From Allobosea sp. (GTDB taxonomy: Bacteria > Pseudomonadota > Alphaproteobacteria > Rhizobiales > Beijerinckiaceae): a stretch of DNA of 64,000 nt. The notes below the pieces were generated by a model. It searched no databases. It was not told the origin of the DNA and was given only the letters and a program-made list of their open reading frames with translations. Location of the stretch: contig NZ_JAUYTP010000036.1 in NCBI RefSeq assembly GCF_030695125.1, forward strand, positions 124,001-188,000, given 5' to 3'. Shown in pieces: positions 28,658 to 37,165 of the stretch; the first letter of the stretch is position 1, and each line of letters starts with the position of its first letter. Position numbers and translations under genes: made by a program.

Positions 28658-29422
28658 TCAGCGCAGATCGGACTGGTAGTGAGCCTCCTCGGTCAGACAC
28701 AGGCTGAGACGTCGCTCGACCGCAGAGCCGTCGAGCGACAGCGCGATACGGTCGATCTCGAGCGCGGGTGTGCCGGTCGCGACGCCGAGATGTTCGGCCT
28801 CGTCGGCTTTCAGCGCCACGGCCTTCAGCCGCTCGCAGGCATTGGCAATGGTGATGCCGTAGCGCGTCGCAAACAAGCTGTAGAGATTGTTGGGCACAGG
28901 CCCGTGCTCGAGGCCCGTAAAGACCAGGGCGGGCAGGCTGATCGTCTCAAGGATCAGGGGCTTGCCACCGAGCGAGCGGATTCGGCGGATGCGGATAACC
29001 TCTGCCTCGGCCGCGAGATTGAGCGCCGTGCGCTCGGCTGAATCCGAGGTGGCTCTGACCATGTCGAGCACCTGGCTGTCGGGAAAGCGCGCTACGCCGT
29101 CATCCGAGACCAGCTTGAAGAACTGGAACAGGATGCGCTGCTCGTCATGCTCGGCGACGAAGGTGCCGCGGCCCTGGCGGCGCACCAGCAGGTTCTCCGC
29201 GGCGAGTTCGTCGAGCGCTTTCCTGACGGTGCCCTGGCTGACGCCGACCTCGCTGGCGAGCTGGCCTTCGCTCGGCAGCACCATGCCCGGCGCCCAGGAG
29301 CCGTCGACGAGTCGGCGAACGAAATTGGCCTTTACCTGGCGGTAAAGCGGCCGAAATCCGAGGATTTCAGCCCCGCCGGCCACATCGGGCCGCGCTGCAT
29401 TTTCGAGCTTGTGCTCAGTCAT
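28658..29422 (-). CDS. GntR-family regulator (HutC subfamily, UTRA domain)
   Basis: 254-aa regulator. The N-terminal winged helix (PLYRQVKANFVRRLVDGSW, then LPSEGQLASEVGVSQGTVRK) is followed by an UTRA effector domain (LARFP-like region, IRRIRSLGGKPLILETISLP, AERLKAVALKADEAEHLGV). It is divergent from the suyAB operon with an 86-nt gap. The start ATG at 29422 is only 2 nt from the perfect palindrome GTCTTATATAAGAC, so there is little room for a Shine-Dalgarno site and the mRNA may be leaderless. Probably a repressor of both directions that responds to the pathway substrate or an intermediate. Confidence 0.9.
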   Translation of the reverse strand: MTEHKLENAARPDVAGGAEILGFRPLYRQVKANFVRRLVDGSWAPGMVLPSEGQLASEVGVSQGTVRKALDELAAENLLVRRQGRGTFVAEHDEQRILFQFFKLVSDDGVARFPDSQVLDMVRATSDSAERTALNLAAEAEVIRIRRIRSLGGKPLILETISLPALVFTGLEHGPVPNNLYSLFATRYGITIANACERLKAVALKADEAEHLGVATGTPALEIDRIALSLDGSAVERRLSLCLTEEAHYQSDLR

Positions 29423-29424
29423 GT

Positions 29425-29438
29425 GTCTTATATAAGAC
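29425..29438. promoter_or_regulatory. Candidate GntR operator, perfect palindrome
   Basis: GTCTTATATAAGAC reads the same on both strands. It lies in the only AT-rich spot of the 86-bp divergent gap and carries a TATA-like core that could also be the -10 element of either promoter. Position directly against the gntR start codon supports autoregulation. Confidence 0.65.
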
Positions 29439-29508
29439 TTGTCGCAAGGCCGGTCGAGTCCTGAATTGCAGGCAGGAGCCGGGCGAAAGATCGCAGCGAG
29501 GAAATCCC

Positions 29509-29796
29509 ATGAGCAAGCCCCACCTCCTGGTCCATGAGAAGAAGGACACCGTCGGCGTCGTCGTCGTCGAGGGCCTGAAGGCCGGCACCGAGATGTTGTG
29601 TGTCGTCACCCATGACAATTCCGACTTCCAGTTGACCGCCAAGATGGACATTCCGATCGGCCACAAGGTCGCGCTCAAGGACATCAAGAAGGGCGAGACG
29701 ATCTGGAAGTATGGCCAGGACATCGGCCAGGCCAAGGCCGACGTGAAGCAGGGCGAGCATCTCCACGTCCACAACGCCAAGACCAAGCGCTGGTGA
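29509..29796 (+). CDS. suyA: UxaA N-terminal (SAF) domain protein, probable sulfolactate sulfo-lyase alpha subunit
   Basis: 95-aa SAF-domain protein equal to the N-terminal part of UxaA-type dehydratases. Conserved segments are [20 protein letters not shown] and [18 protein letters not shown]. Split UxaA homologs encoded as adjacent small and large genes are typical of (2R)-sulfolactate sulfo-lyase SuyAB, which releases sulfite and leaves pyruvate. Altronate or galactarate dehydratase is the alternative, but the two sulfolactate-type dehydrogenases and the sulfur-anion exporter downstream favour SuyA. First gene of the operon; start supported by the GAGGAAATCCC context. Cytoplasmic. Confidence 0.75.
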   Translation: MSKPHLLVHEKKDTVGVVVVEGLKAGTEMLCVVTHDNSDFQLTAKMDIPIGHKVALKDIKKGETIWKYGQDIGQAKADVKQGEHLHVHNAKTKRW

Positions 29797-29884
29797 GCCC
29801 GGCGCTCCCGATTTCCGACTGATTCCAACCAGAACGGGGCTCCCGGCCAGGTCGAGCCCGCCAAGCACAAGAGGAAACGCCATC

Positions 29885-31165
29885 ATGTCGATCGTCGCCA
29901 ATTTCGATCTCGTCAAAGGCAAGCTCGCCCGCATCAGGGGCCGCAAGATCGAGGCGCCCGAGTTCAAGGCTCCCGTCGTCCGCCGCCCGACCGGCCGCAA
30001 CCTCGATTCCTTCACCGGCTGGCGCCGCGAGAACGGCCGCGTCGGCGTGCGCAACCATGTCCTGCTGCTGCCGCTCGACGATCTCTCCAACGCCGCCTGC
30101 GAGGCCGTCGCCAACAACGTCAAGGGCACGCTGGCGATCCCGCATGCCTATGGCCGCCTGCAGTTCGGCGAGGATCTCGAGCTCCACTTCCGCACCCTGA
30201 TCGGCACGGGCTCGAACCCCAACGTCGCCGCGGTGATCGTCATCGGCATCGAGGATGGCTGGACCAAGCGCGTCGTCGACGGCATCGCCAAGACCGGCAA
30301 GCCGGTCGTGGGCTTCGGCATCGAAGGGCATGGCGACATCGCCACCATCGCCAAGGCGTCCTACGTCGCCAAGGAGTTCGTGCAGTGGGCGACCGAGCTG
30401 CAGCGGGTGAAATGCGGCATCGAGGAACTCTGGGTCTCGACCAAATGCGGTGAGTCCGACACCACGACGGGCCTCTCCTCCTGCCCGACGGTGGGCAACA
30501 TGTACGACAAGTGGATTCCGCGCGGCGTCTACGGCGTCTTCGGCGAGACCTCCGAGATCACCGGCGCCGAGCATCTCTGCAAGGCCCGTGCGGCGACCCC
30601 CGAGGTCGGCGAGCGCTGGTACAAGATGTGGAAGGCCTATCAGGACGACGTGATCGAGGCCCACAAGACCGACGATCTCTCCGACTCGCAGCCGACCAAG
30701 GGCAACATTGCCGGCGGCCTGACCACGATCGAGGAAAAGGCGCTCGGCAACCTCGAGAAGATCGGCCGCGAGTGCAAATACATCGACATCCTCGAGCCGG
30801 CGCAGGCGCCGACGAAGGGGCCGGGCCTCTACTACATGGACACCTCTTCGGCCGCGGCCGAATGCGTGACCCTGATGGCGGCGGGCGGCTATGTCGTGCA
30901 CACCTTCCCGACCGGGCAGGGCAACGTCATCGGCAACCCGATCGTCCCGGTCATCAAGATCACCGGCAACCCCAAGACGATGCGCACCATGCCGGAGCAT
31001 ATCGACGTCGATGTCTCCGGCATCCTGCGCCGCGACATGACGATCCCGCAGGCGGGCGACGCCCTGATCGAGAACATCGTGCGCACCGCCAATGGCCGCC
31101 TGACTGCGGCGGAAGCATTGGGGCACCGCGAATTCTCGATGACCAAGCTCTACCGCTCGGCCTGA
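29885..31165 (+). CDS. suyB: UxaA large-domain protein, probable sulfolactate sulfo-lyase beta subunit
   Basis: 426-aa UxaA C-terminal-type lyase chain, the partner of the small SAF protein 88 nt upstream. Visible family features are [19 protein letters not shown] near residue 39, [18 protein letters not shown] with two conserved cysteines, [20 protein letters not shown], and the closing [15 protein letters not shown]. Large subunits of SuyAB are about this size. It is followed by the exporter gene 87 nt later. Reaction inferred: elimination of sulfite from (R)-sulfolactate with iron as cofactor in this enzyme family. The cysteines fit the metal site. Confidence 0.78.
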   Translation: MSIVANFDLVKGKLARIRGRKIEAPEFKAPVVRRPTGRNLDSFTGWRRENGRVGVRNHVLLLPLDDLSNAACEAVANNVKGTLAIPHAYGRLQFGEDLELHFRTLIGTGSNPNVAAVIVIGIEDGWTKRVVDGIAKTGKPVVGFGIEGHGDIATIAKASYVAKEFVQWATELQRVKCGIEELWVSTKCGESDTTTGLSSCPTVGNMYDKWIPRGVYGVFGETSEITGAEHLCKARAATPEVGERWYKMWKAYQDDVIEAHKTDDLSDSQPTKGNIAGGLTTIEEKALGNLEKIGRECKYIDILEPAQAPTKGPGLYYMDTSSAAAECVTLMAAGGYVVHTFPTGQGNVIGNPIVPVIKITGNPKTMRTMPEHIDVDVSGILRRDMTIPQAGDALIENIVRTANGRLTAAEALGHREFSMTKLYRSA

Positions 31166-31251
31166 GCCGCTGCTAACAGCCGGGACGTCGCCCAGAGCGG
31201 CGCCCCGGCCGCCCCATTCCGCTCCGGCCTGCCATTCGGGAGCCACCCGCC

Positions 31252-32316
31252 TTGTCCATTGCGACGACGACCCGCGTCAGTGCCTGGCGTCCGCTGCTCG
31301 ACGGTATCGCGCTCTCGGCTGCCGTCGCGGTGGCGGCCTATCTCGCCGAACCGCTCGTCAAATCGGCCGCCGGCGGCCGCTTCGGCATCCCCGCCGTGGT
31401 GATCGCCCTGATCATCGGCATGGTTCTGCATCCTCTGGCCAGCGCGCCGCGCTTCCAGGCCGGCATGACCTTCTGCGTCAAGAAGATGCTGCGCTGGGCG
31501 ATCGCGCTTCTGGGCCTGCGCGTCGCGCTCGGCGACATCATCGCGCTCGGCCTGACCACGGCTCTCCTCGTCATCGTTGCGATGGCGGCGACGATCCTCT
31601 CCGGCTTCCTGCTGGCGCGCTGGCTTGGGCGGGAAACCGGCATGGGCGCGCTCGGCGGCGTCGCCACCGCCGTCTGCGGCGCCTCGGCCGCACTCGCCAC
31701 CGCGACCGTGGTGCCGGACTACAAGAGCAAGGCCGCCGACGTCGCCTTCACCGTCATCGCGATGAACGCCCTCTCGACAGTGGCGATGCTGGCCTATCCG
31801 CTGATCTGTGTCTGGCTCGGCTTCACGCCGTCGCAGACCGGCATCATGCTGGGCGCCACCATCCATGACGTCGCTCAGGTCGTCGGCGCGGGGCAGGCGG
31901 TGTCGGTCGAGGCCGCCAACGCCGCGATCATCGTCAAGCTGTTCCGCGTCTTCCTGCTGCTGCCCGCCGTGCTGATCGTCGGCTGGTGGCTGGTCCATGA
32001 CGATGCGAAGCGGGCGGGGGACGTCGCCGGCAAGGCCAAGGTGCCGGTCCCGGTCTTCGCGATCATGTTCCTCGTGCTGTGCCTGGTGAACAGCCTGCTC
32101 GCGGTGCAGCCGGCCCTGGCCGGCGTCTATCCGCCCATCCGCACCCTGCTGCTGGCGATATCGAGCTGGGGCCTGCTCATCGCCATCGCGGCGCTTGGGC
32201 TCGGCACCTCGCTGGGCGCCATGGCGCGGCTCGGTTGGCGCCATATGGTGCTGGTCACCGGCACCAGCCTTGTCATTCTCGTCATCGTCACCGGCGGCCT
32301 GCTCGCGTTGGGCTGA
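31252..32316 (+). CDS. YeiH/PSE-family (putative sulfate/sulfite exporter) membrane protein
   Basis: 354-aa inner-membrane protein with about ten helices, of the YeiH/UPF0324 family (TC 2.A.98, putative sulfate exporter). The family signature AVCGASAALATATVVP is present, with MAMNA-type and IHDVAQVVGAG segments. A TTG start (31252) with GGGAG about 8-12 nt upstream is the most likely initiation. Members of this family sit in organosulfonate operons, where they are proposed to remove the sulfite or sulfate released by desulfonation (SuyZ/TauZ-like roles). Its location between suyAB and the sulfolactate dehydrogenases fits that role here. Confidence 0.85.
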   Translation: MSIATTTRVSAWRPLLDGIALSAAVAVAAYLAEPLVKSAAGGRFGIPAVVIALIIGMVLHPLASAPRFQAGMTFCVKKMLRWAIALLGLRVALGDIIALGLTTALLVIVAMAATILSGFLLARWLGRETGMGALGGVATAVCGASAALATATVVPDYKSKAADVAFTVIAMNALSTVAMLAYPLICVWLGFTPSQTGIMLGATIHDVAQVVGAGQAVSVEAANAAIIVKLFRVFLLLPAVLIVGWWLVHDDAKRAGDVAGKAKVPVPVFAIMFLVLCLVNSLLAVQPALAGVYPPIRTLLLAISSWGLLIAIAALGLGTSLGAMARLGWRHMVLVTGTSLVILVIVTGGLLALG

Positions 32317-32342
32317 CCGTCAAAGCTGCAAAGGCGCCTGCC

Positions 32343-33272
32343 ATGACCGACATCGTCATCACGGAATTCATGGACGCGGCGGCCGTGGCCATGCTGAGCG
32401 CCCGCTACAGCGTCCATCACGACCCCGAACTCTTCGGCAAGCCCGACGAACTGGCGAAGCTCGTCGCCGACGTGCCCGCCCTGATCGTGCGCAACCAGAC
32501 CAATGTCAGGGGCCCGGTTCTCGAGGCTGCCAAGGCGCTGAAGGTCGTCGGCCGGCTCGGCGTCGGTCTCGACAACATCGACATGGAGGCCTGCGAGGCG
32601 CGCGGCATCAAGGTCTTCCCGGCGACGGGGGCCAACAGCCTCTCCGTCGTCGAATACGTCATCGGCAGCGCCATGATGCTGCTGCGCGGCGCCTATTTCG
32701 CCAATGCCGCGATGGTGGCCGGCGAGTTCCCCAAGACCAAGCTGATCGGCCGCGAGATCGCCGGCAAGCGGCTCGGCCTCGTCGGCTTCGGCGCCATCGC
32801 CCGCGACACCGCCGCCCATGGCCGCCTGCTCGGCATGACGGTTTCGGCCTACGACCCCTATGTGCCGACCGACCACCCGGCCTGGGCCTCGGCCGAGCGG
32901 CTCGACCTCGACGCCGTGCTGTCGACCTCCGACGTGATCAGCATCCATCTGCCGCTGACGCCCGAGACCAAGGGGCTGATCGGCAAGGACGCCTTTGCCC
33001 GGATGAAGCCCGACGCGATCCTGATCAACGCCGCGCGCGGCGGCATCATGGACGAGGCGGCGCTGGTCGCGGCGCTTAAAGCCGGCAAACTCGGCGGCGC
33101 GGCGATCGACGTCTTCGCCGAGGAGCCCCTGCGCGGCGCCGGCAAGCTCTTCGCCAATGTCCCCAATCTGATCCTGACGCCGCATATCGCCGGCAACACG
33201 GTCGAATCCAACGGCCGCGTATCCGGGCTGGTGGCCGAGCGCGTCATGGCGGCGCTGGAGGACCGGCTATGA
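32343..33272 (+). CDS. slcC: D-2-hydroxyacid dehydrogenase, probable (S)-sulfolactate dehydrogenase
   Basis: 309-aa NAD-dependent dehydrogenase of the D-isomer 2-hydroxyacid family (PGDH-like). Nucleotide loop LGLVGFGAIARDTAA (last Gly of GxGxxG is Ala), catalytic Arg in NAARGGIMDE, Glu in FAEEPL and His in TPHIAGNT. Starts 26 nt after the exporter and overlaps the next gene in ATGA. In Chromohalobacter salexigens, SlcC of this family oxidises (S)-sulfolactate to sulfopyruvate and ComC then reduces it to the (R)-isomer for SuyAB; the same pair of families follows here. A different hydroxyacid cannot be excluded from sequence alone. Confidence 0.78.
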   Translation: MTDIVITEFMDAAAVAMLSARYSVHHDPELFGKPDELAKLVADVPALIVRNQTNVRGPVLEAAKALKVVGRLGVGLDNIDMEACEARGIKVFPATGANSLSVVEYVIGSAMMLLRGAYFANAAMVAGEFPKTKLIGREIAGKRLGLVGFGAIARDTAAHGRLLGMTVSAYDPYVPTDHPAWASAERLDLDAVLSTSDVISIHLPLTPETKGLIGKDAFARMKPDAILINAARGGIMDEAALVAALKAGKLGGAAIDVFAEEPLRGAGKLFANVPNLILTPHIAGNTVESNGRVSGLVAERVMAALEDRL

Positions 33273-34252
33273 CCCGCGTCTCGTTTGAGCGGGCCGAGGC
33301 CCGCCTCACCGACCTCTTTGCCGCCGCCGGGGCCTCGCCGGCCAATGCGGCCTCCGTCGCCTGGGCACTGGTAATGGCCGAGGCCGACGGGCTGAAAGGC
33401 CACGGCCTGTCGCGCGTGCCGACCTATCTCGCTATGCTGAAATCCGGCAAGATCGACGGGCAGGTCGTGCCCAAGGCGAGCCGGCCGAAGCCCGGCGTGC
33501 TCGCGATCGATGCCGGCCATGGCTTCGCCTATCCGGCTATCGACCTCGCCATCGCCGAAATCCCCGATCTCGCCCGCGAACAGGGCATCGTGGCCGTCCC
33601 GATCCGCCGCTCCAACCATTGCGGCGCAGCGGGCCTGCATGTCGAGCGCCTCGCCGAGCAGGGGCTCGTCTCGCTGCTCTTTGCCAATACGCCCGGCGCC
33701 ATCGCGCCCTGGGGCGGCTCCAAGCCGGTCTTCGGCACCAACCCGATCGCCTTTGCCGCCCCGCTCGCCGGGCGCGAGCCCATCGTCATCGACATGGCGC
33801 TGTCGAAGGTCGCGCGCGGCCCGATCGTCGCCGCCAAGCAGAAGGGGCAGGCCATCCCAGAGGGCTGGGCGCTGGACGTCGACGGCAAGCCGACGACCGA
33901 TGCGGGAGCCGCGCTCGCCGGCACCATGGTCCCGCTCGGCGACGCCAAGGGCGCGACGCTGGCCATGATGGTGGAAATCCTCGCCGCCGCGCTGGTCGGC
34001 GCGCATTTCGGCTTCCAGGCCTCCTCCTTCCTCGACGCCGAAGGCGGCCCGCCCGACACCGGCCAGTTCATCCTCGCCATCGACCCGCACGCCATGGGCG
34101 GCAACTGGTTCGACGAGCGCATGCGCGCGCTGGTCCACGCCATCGAGGCGCAGGAGGGCACGCGCCTGCCGGGCGTCCGGCGCCTGACTCTGCGTGCCAA
34201 GGCGCGGGCCGAAGGGATTGATATGCCGGAGGAACTGCTGGGCGGAGGTTAG
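33269..34252 (+). CDS. comC: Ldh/ComC-family dehydrogenase, probable (R)-sulfolactate dehydrogenase
   Basis: 327-aa NAD(P)-dependent oxidoreductase of the malate/L-lactate/sulfolactate (Ldh2) family, which has its own fold unrelated to classical LDH. Family blocks: EADGLKGHGLSRVPTYL, RRSNHCGAAGLHVERLA (with the catalytic His), GGSKPVFGTNPIAFAAP, IDMALSKVARG and MVEILAAALVGAHFG. It overlaps the slcC stop by ATGA and has GGAGG upstream. It should reduce sulfopyruvate to (R)-sulfolactate, closing the two-dehydrogenase isomerisation that feeds SuyAB. Its stop codon overlaps, tail to tail, the stop of the toxin gene on the other strand. Confidence 0.8.
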   Translation: MTRVSFERAEARLTDLFAAAGASPANAASVAWALVMAEADGLKGHGLSRVPTYLAMLKSGKIDGQVVPKASRPKPGVLAIDAGHGFAYPAIDLAIAEIPDLAREQGIVAVPIRRSNHCGAAGLHVERLAEQGLVSLLFANTPGAIAPWGGSKPVFGTNPIAFAAPLAGREPIVIDMALSKVARGPIVAAKQKGQAIPEGWALDVDGKPTTDAGAALAGTMVPLGDAKGATLAMMVEILAAALVGAHFGFQASSFLDAEGGPPDTGQFILAIDPHAMGGNWFDERMRALVHAIEAQEGTRLPGVRRLTLRAKARAEGIDMPEELLGGG

Positions 34253-34578
34253 CTGCCCGGCTCTTCGTCTCGGCTGTGGCGAAAGGCCCGGTCGAGATCG
34301 CGGCCTCCGTAGAGGACGCGTTCGATCGTGACTTCGGCATCACTGACGCGAAAGGCGATTGTGACCCGCCGTTCCAGGCCGATCAGGCGCAAGCCCGGCG
34401 CCAAATCATCTCGCGAGGTCCCGCGCACGGGGAAGTGTTTGAGCGATTCGATCCGTCGCTCGATACGGTCGACAAAGCCACGGGCCGTGCGGGTCCCGGA
34501 TTGATCGGCGATCCAGTCGACGACCGCTTCGATATCGGCCTCGGCGAGTGGCGAGAAGGCGATCTTATACCGTTTCAC
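34249..34578 (-). CDS. ParE/RelE-type toxin
   Basis: 109-aa toxin of the ParE/RelE superfamily (gyrase poison or mRNA endonuclease by family). Typical pattern: KIAFSPLAEADIEAVVDWIA, RFVDRIERRIESL-like helix, FPVRGTSRDDLAPGLR, and IERVLYGGRDLDRAFR. The start is a GTG at 34578 that overlaps the antitoxin by 14 nt; this is the only start that begins at the family's VKRYKI beginning. The motif RGTSRDDL...GLR is that of ParE-like toxins. Stop TAA at 34249-34251 overlaps the comC stop on the other strand, so transcription from the two units converges here. Confidence 0.88.
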   Translation of the reverse strand: MKRYKIAFSPLAEADIEAVVDWIADQSGTRTARGFVDRIERRIESLKHFPVRGTSRDDLAPGLRLIGLERRVTIAFRVSDAEVTIERVLYGGRDLDRAFRHSRDEEPGS

Positions 34579-34843
34579 CCTCGCGGGCCTCGCGCTCGTC
34601 GAGGCGGGACCGCAACCGGGCAAACACCTCTGCAGCCGGAATCGACGGCCGCGGATCCGCCAGCGCCTCTTCGACCTTCGCCTTCAACTCGGCCTCGAAC
34701 GCCCGCTCCTCGCGGGCGAGCGCCTCCAACCCGGCCCGGACGACGTCGCTCGGCGAGTCATATTCGCCGGAGCGAACCCGCTCCTCAACCTTCTCGGCGA
34801 GATCCCCGAGGGTCACCGTCAGCGTCGTGTTCGGATCATCCAT
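34565..34843 (-). CDS. ParD/CopG-type antitoxin
   Basis: 92-aa antitoxin with an N-terminal ribbon-helix-helix (TTLTVTLGDLAEKVEERVRS, then YDSPSDVVRAGLEALAREER) and an acidic helical C-terminus (ELKAKVEEALADPRPSIPAA, then EVFARLRSRLDEREA) that would wrap the ParE toxin. ATG at 34843 has GGGAGG 6 nt upstream; longer frames lack an SD. As in most ParDE systems, the antitoxin comes first and overlaps the toxin, and it should repress its own promoter through the RHH domain. Confidence 0.88.
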   Translation of the reverse strand: MDDPNTTLTVTLGDLAEKVEERVRSGEYDSPSDVVRAGLEALAREERAFEAELKAKVEEALADPRPSIPAAEVFARLRSRLDEREAREGETV

Positions 34844-34915
34844 CGCGAACCTCCCGTACCTGCGCCTGCATTTTATCACGCGTCTGGCCGCGGGCCCAGC
34901 ACCGCGAAATCGCGG

Positions 34916-36616
34916 CTAGACGAAGTCGAACGCATCGACATCGACCAGCCCCTTGTCGGTGATCTTGAGATGCGGAATCACCGGCAGCGTCAGGAAGGCG
35001 ACCTGCAGGAAGGGCTCGGCCAGCACGACGCCGAGCGCCTTGGCCGCCGCCCGCAGATCCTCCAGCCCATGCCGCACGCTCTCGAAGGGCTGGTCGCTCA
35101 TCAGCCCCGCCACCGGCAGCGCCAGTTCGGCCGTCACCACACCGCCATCGGCCACCGCAAAGCCGCCGCCGATTTCGATCAGCCGGTTGGCGGCGGCGGC
35201 CATCGACGCCGCGTCGACGCCGACCACGCAGAGATTATGGCTGTCATGGCCGACGGAGGAGGCGATCGCGCCGTGCTTCATCCCGAAGCCATGGACGAAG
35301 CCCGTCGCGATGCCGCCGCTCTTGCCGTGGCGCTCGATCACCGTGACCTTGACCGCGTCCTGCGCGAGATCGGGCAGGGTCTCGTCGCCGCGCGACGGCA
35401 ACGGCATCGACAGCCGCTCGGTGATGATGCGGCCGGGCACAACGCCGATCACGGGCGTTTCGCCGGTGCGGGCCGTCGCCTTGAAATCCTCCGGCGTCAG
35501 CATCCGGCTTTTCACGCTGGCGAGCCCGACGGGCGCGATTTCGGTTCTGTCGGCAAACAGCGCCGCTTCCACCAGCCGGCCGCCGGCGAAGACCCGCTTC
35601 ACCGAGCAGGCGGCGAGGTCCTCGACCAGCACGATGTCGGCGCGCTTGCCCGGCCCGATGAAGCCGCGGTCGAACAGTCCAAACAGCCGCGCCGCCGAGA
35701 GCGAGGCGATGCGATAGGTCGCCAGCACATCCGCGCCGCGCGCGATTGCCGTGCGGATCATGAAGTCGAGATGACCTTCCTCGGCGATGTCGAGCGGGTT
35801 GCGGTCGTCGGTGCAGAAGGCCAGGAAGGGCGATGCGTCGCGCGAGATCAGCGGGATCAGCTGCAGCAGGTCCTTCGAGACCGAGCCTTCGCGGATCAGG
35901 ATCGCCATGCCCTTGGCGAGCTTTTCGCGCGCCTCGTCGGCGGTCGTCGTCTCGTGGTCGGTGCGGATGCCCGCGCTCAGATAGGCGTTGAGGTCCATGC
36001 CGCGCACCAGCGGCGCGTGCCCGTCGATATGCCGGTCGGAGAAGGCGGCAAGCTTGGCGAGACAGCCGGGATCGCGATGGATGACGCCCGGAAAATTCAT
36101 GAATTCCGCCAGACCGATCACCTTCGGGTGGTCCATCATCGGCGTCAGGTCGTCCGCATCGAGCCGGGCGCCGGCGGTTTCCAGATGCGTCGCCGGCACG
36201 CAGCTCGACAAATTGACGCGCAGATCCATCCGCATCGCCTGCGCGCATTCCAGGAAATAGGCGATGCCGTCGACCCCGAGCACATTGGCGATCTCATGGG
36301 GGTCGCAGATCGCGGTGGTCACGCCATGGGGCAGCACGCAGCGCTCGAATTCGAGCGGCGTCACCAGCGAGGATTCGACATGCAGATGCGTGTCGATGAA
36401 GCCCGGCACGGCGATCAGCCCGGCGGCGTCATGCTCGACCTTGCCCTCGTAGCGGCCATGGGTGCCGACGATCGTATCGCCGCAGAGCGCAATGTCGGAT
36501 TCGACAAGATCACCGGTGACCAGATCCAACAGGCGCGCCCCGCGGATGACGAGATCGGCGGGCTCATCCCTGCGTCCCTGGGCGATCCGGCGGGCGAGGG
36601 TAGCGGCATTGGTCAT
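34916..36616 (-). CDS. ade: Adenine deaminase
   Basis: 566-aa amidohydrolase that converts adenine to hypoxanthine and ammonia. Metal-binding motif DTHLHVESS near residue 85, [12 protein letters not shown], and the later [15 protein letters not shown]. The C-terminal adenine deaminase domain ([33 protein letters not shown]) is complete, so the whole length matches Ade. Start at the ATG with no better in-frame option. Monocistronic by position: it follows the toxin-antitoxin pair after a 72-nt gap and is preceded by a REP-like element. Confidence 0.94.
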   Translation of the reverse strand: MTNAATLARRIAQGRRDEPADLVIRGARLLDLVTGDLVESDIALCGDTIVGTHGRYEGKVEHDAAGLIAVPGFIDTHLHVESSLVTPLEFERCVLPHGVTTAICDPHEIANVLGVDGIAYFLECAQAMRMDLRVNLSSCVPATHLETAGARLDADDLTPMMDHPKVIGLAEFMNFPGVIHRDPGCLAKLAAFSDRHIDGHAPLVRGMDLNAYLSAGIRTDHETTTADEAREKLAKGMAILIREGSVSKDLLQLIPLISRDASPFLAFCTDDRNPLDIAEEGHLDFMIRTAIARGADVLATYRIASLSAARLFGLFDRGFIGPGKRADIVLVEDLAACSVKRVFAGGRLVEAALFADRTEIAPVGLASVKSRMLTPEDFKATARTGETPVIGVVPGRIITERLSMPLPSRGDETLPDLAQDAVKVTVIERHGKSGGIATGFVHGFGMKHGAIASSVGHDSHNLCVVGVDAASMAAAANRLIEIGGGFAVADGGVVTAELALPVAGLMSDQPFESVRHGLEDLRAAAKALGVVLAEPFLQVAFLTLPVIPHLKITDKGLVDVDAFDFV

Positions 36617-36696
36617 GGGGCGGACTTTCCGGTTGTGTCGATTCGCATGGGACCGGACTCGGGTCCCGCCACCACACCTTTATCCAGCCTGACGTG

Positions 36697-36849
36697 GTCG
36701 TCCCGGGCAAGCGGCGCAATCCGCGCCGACCCGGGACCCATTCCGGAACGACCCCTATTGGCTCCGGTCGCCCTGTTCGTCCTTGTTCGGCGACTGTTCC
36801 GGAATGGGTCCCGGGTCTACGCTGCGCTTCGCCCGGGACGACCGCGCGG
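36697..36849. repeat. REP-like palindromic element, family A copy 2
   Basis: Perfect 21-bp inverted arms at 36729-36749 and 36796-36816 (left arm begins ACCCGGGACCC and ends TTCCGGAAC) with a 46-bp centre. Outer arms GTCGTCCCGGGC (36697-36708) and GCCCGGGACGAC (36831-36842) are also perfect complements. It sits between ade and the small GIY-YIG gene, ending about 10-18 nt before the latter's start. Confidence 0.85.
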
Positions 36850-36859
36850 GGATGCTGGG

Positions 36860-37144
36860 ATGTGGGTGTATCTGCTTGCGAGCAAGAAGGGCGGCACCCT
36901 CTATGTCGGCGTGACGCGTTCGCTGTCTCGCCGCGTATCGGACCATCGAGAGGGCAGGGGTTCGGAGTTTGCCGCTCGCCATGGCGCGTTGCGCCTCGTT
37001 TACGCCGAACACTACAGCAATCCCGAAGATGCCATGGCGCATGAGAAGCGCCTCAAGCACTGGCGCCGGGCCTGGAAGATTGCGCTGATCGAGCGCTCCA
37101 ATCCCGACTGGAATGATCTATATCCCACGGCACATCTCGACTGA
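36860..37144 (+). CDS. Small GIY-YIG nuclease-family protein
   Basis: 94-aa stand-alone GIY-YIG domain protein of the UPF0213-like group. The GIY-YIG motif pair is MWVYLLAS and GTLYVGVT, followed by the Arg of LSRRVSDHREG, and the conserved KRLKHWRRAWKIALIERSNP end. Length is normal for this family. Start at 36860, at the conserved N-terminus. The start codon lies directly after a REP-like element (36697-36849). Such proteins occur in many copies in Hyphomicrobiales; their function is not settled, but nuclease activity is expected from the fold. No partner gene. Confidence 0.85.
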   Translation: MWVYLLASKKGGTLYVGVTRSLSRRVSDHREGRGSEFAARHGALRLVYAEHYSNPEDAMAHEKRLKHWRRAWKIALIERSNPDWNDLYPTAHLD

Positions 37145-37165
37145 TCGCCTCGCAGGAGCCTTCGC

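Noticed and set aside
29509-31165. Altronate or galactarate dehydratase
   Set aside because: The split gene pair, the two hydroxyacid dehydrogenase families and the PSE exporter fit sulfolactate better; sugar-acid genes such as uxaB or uxaC are absent. Not fully excluded.
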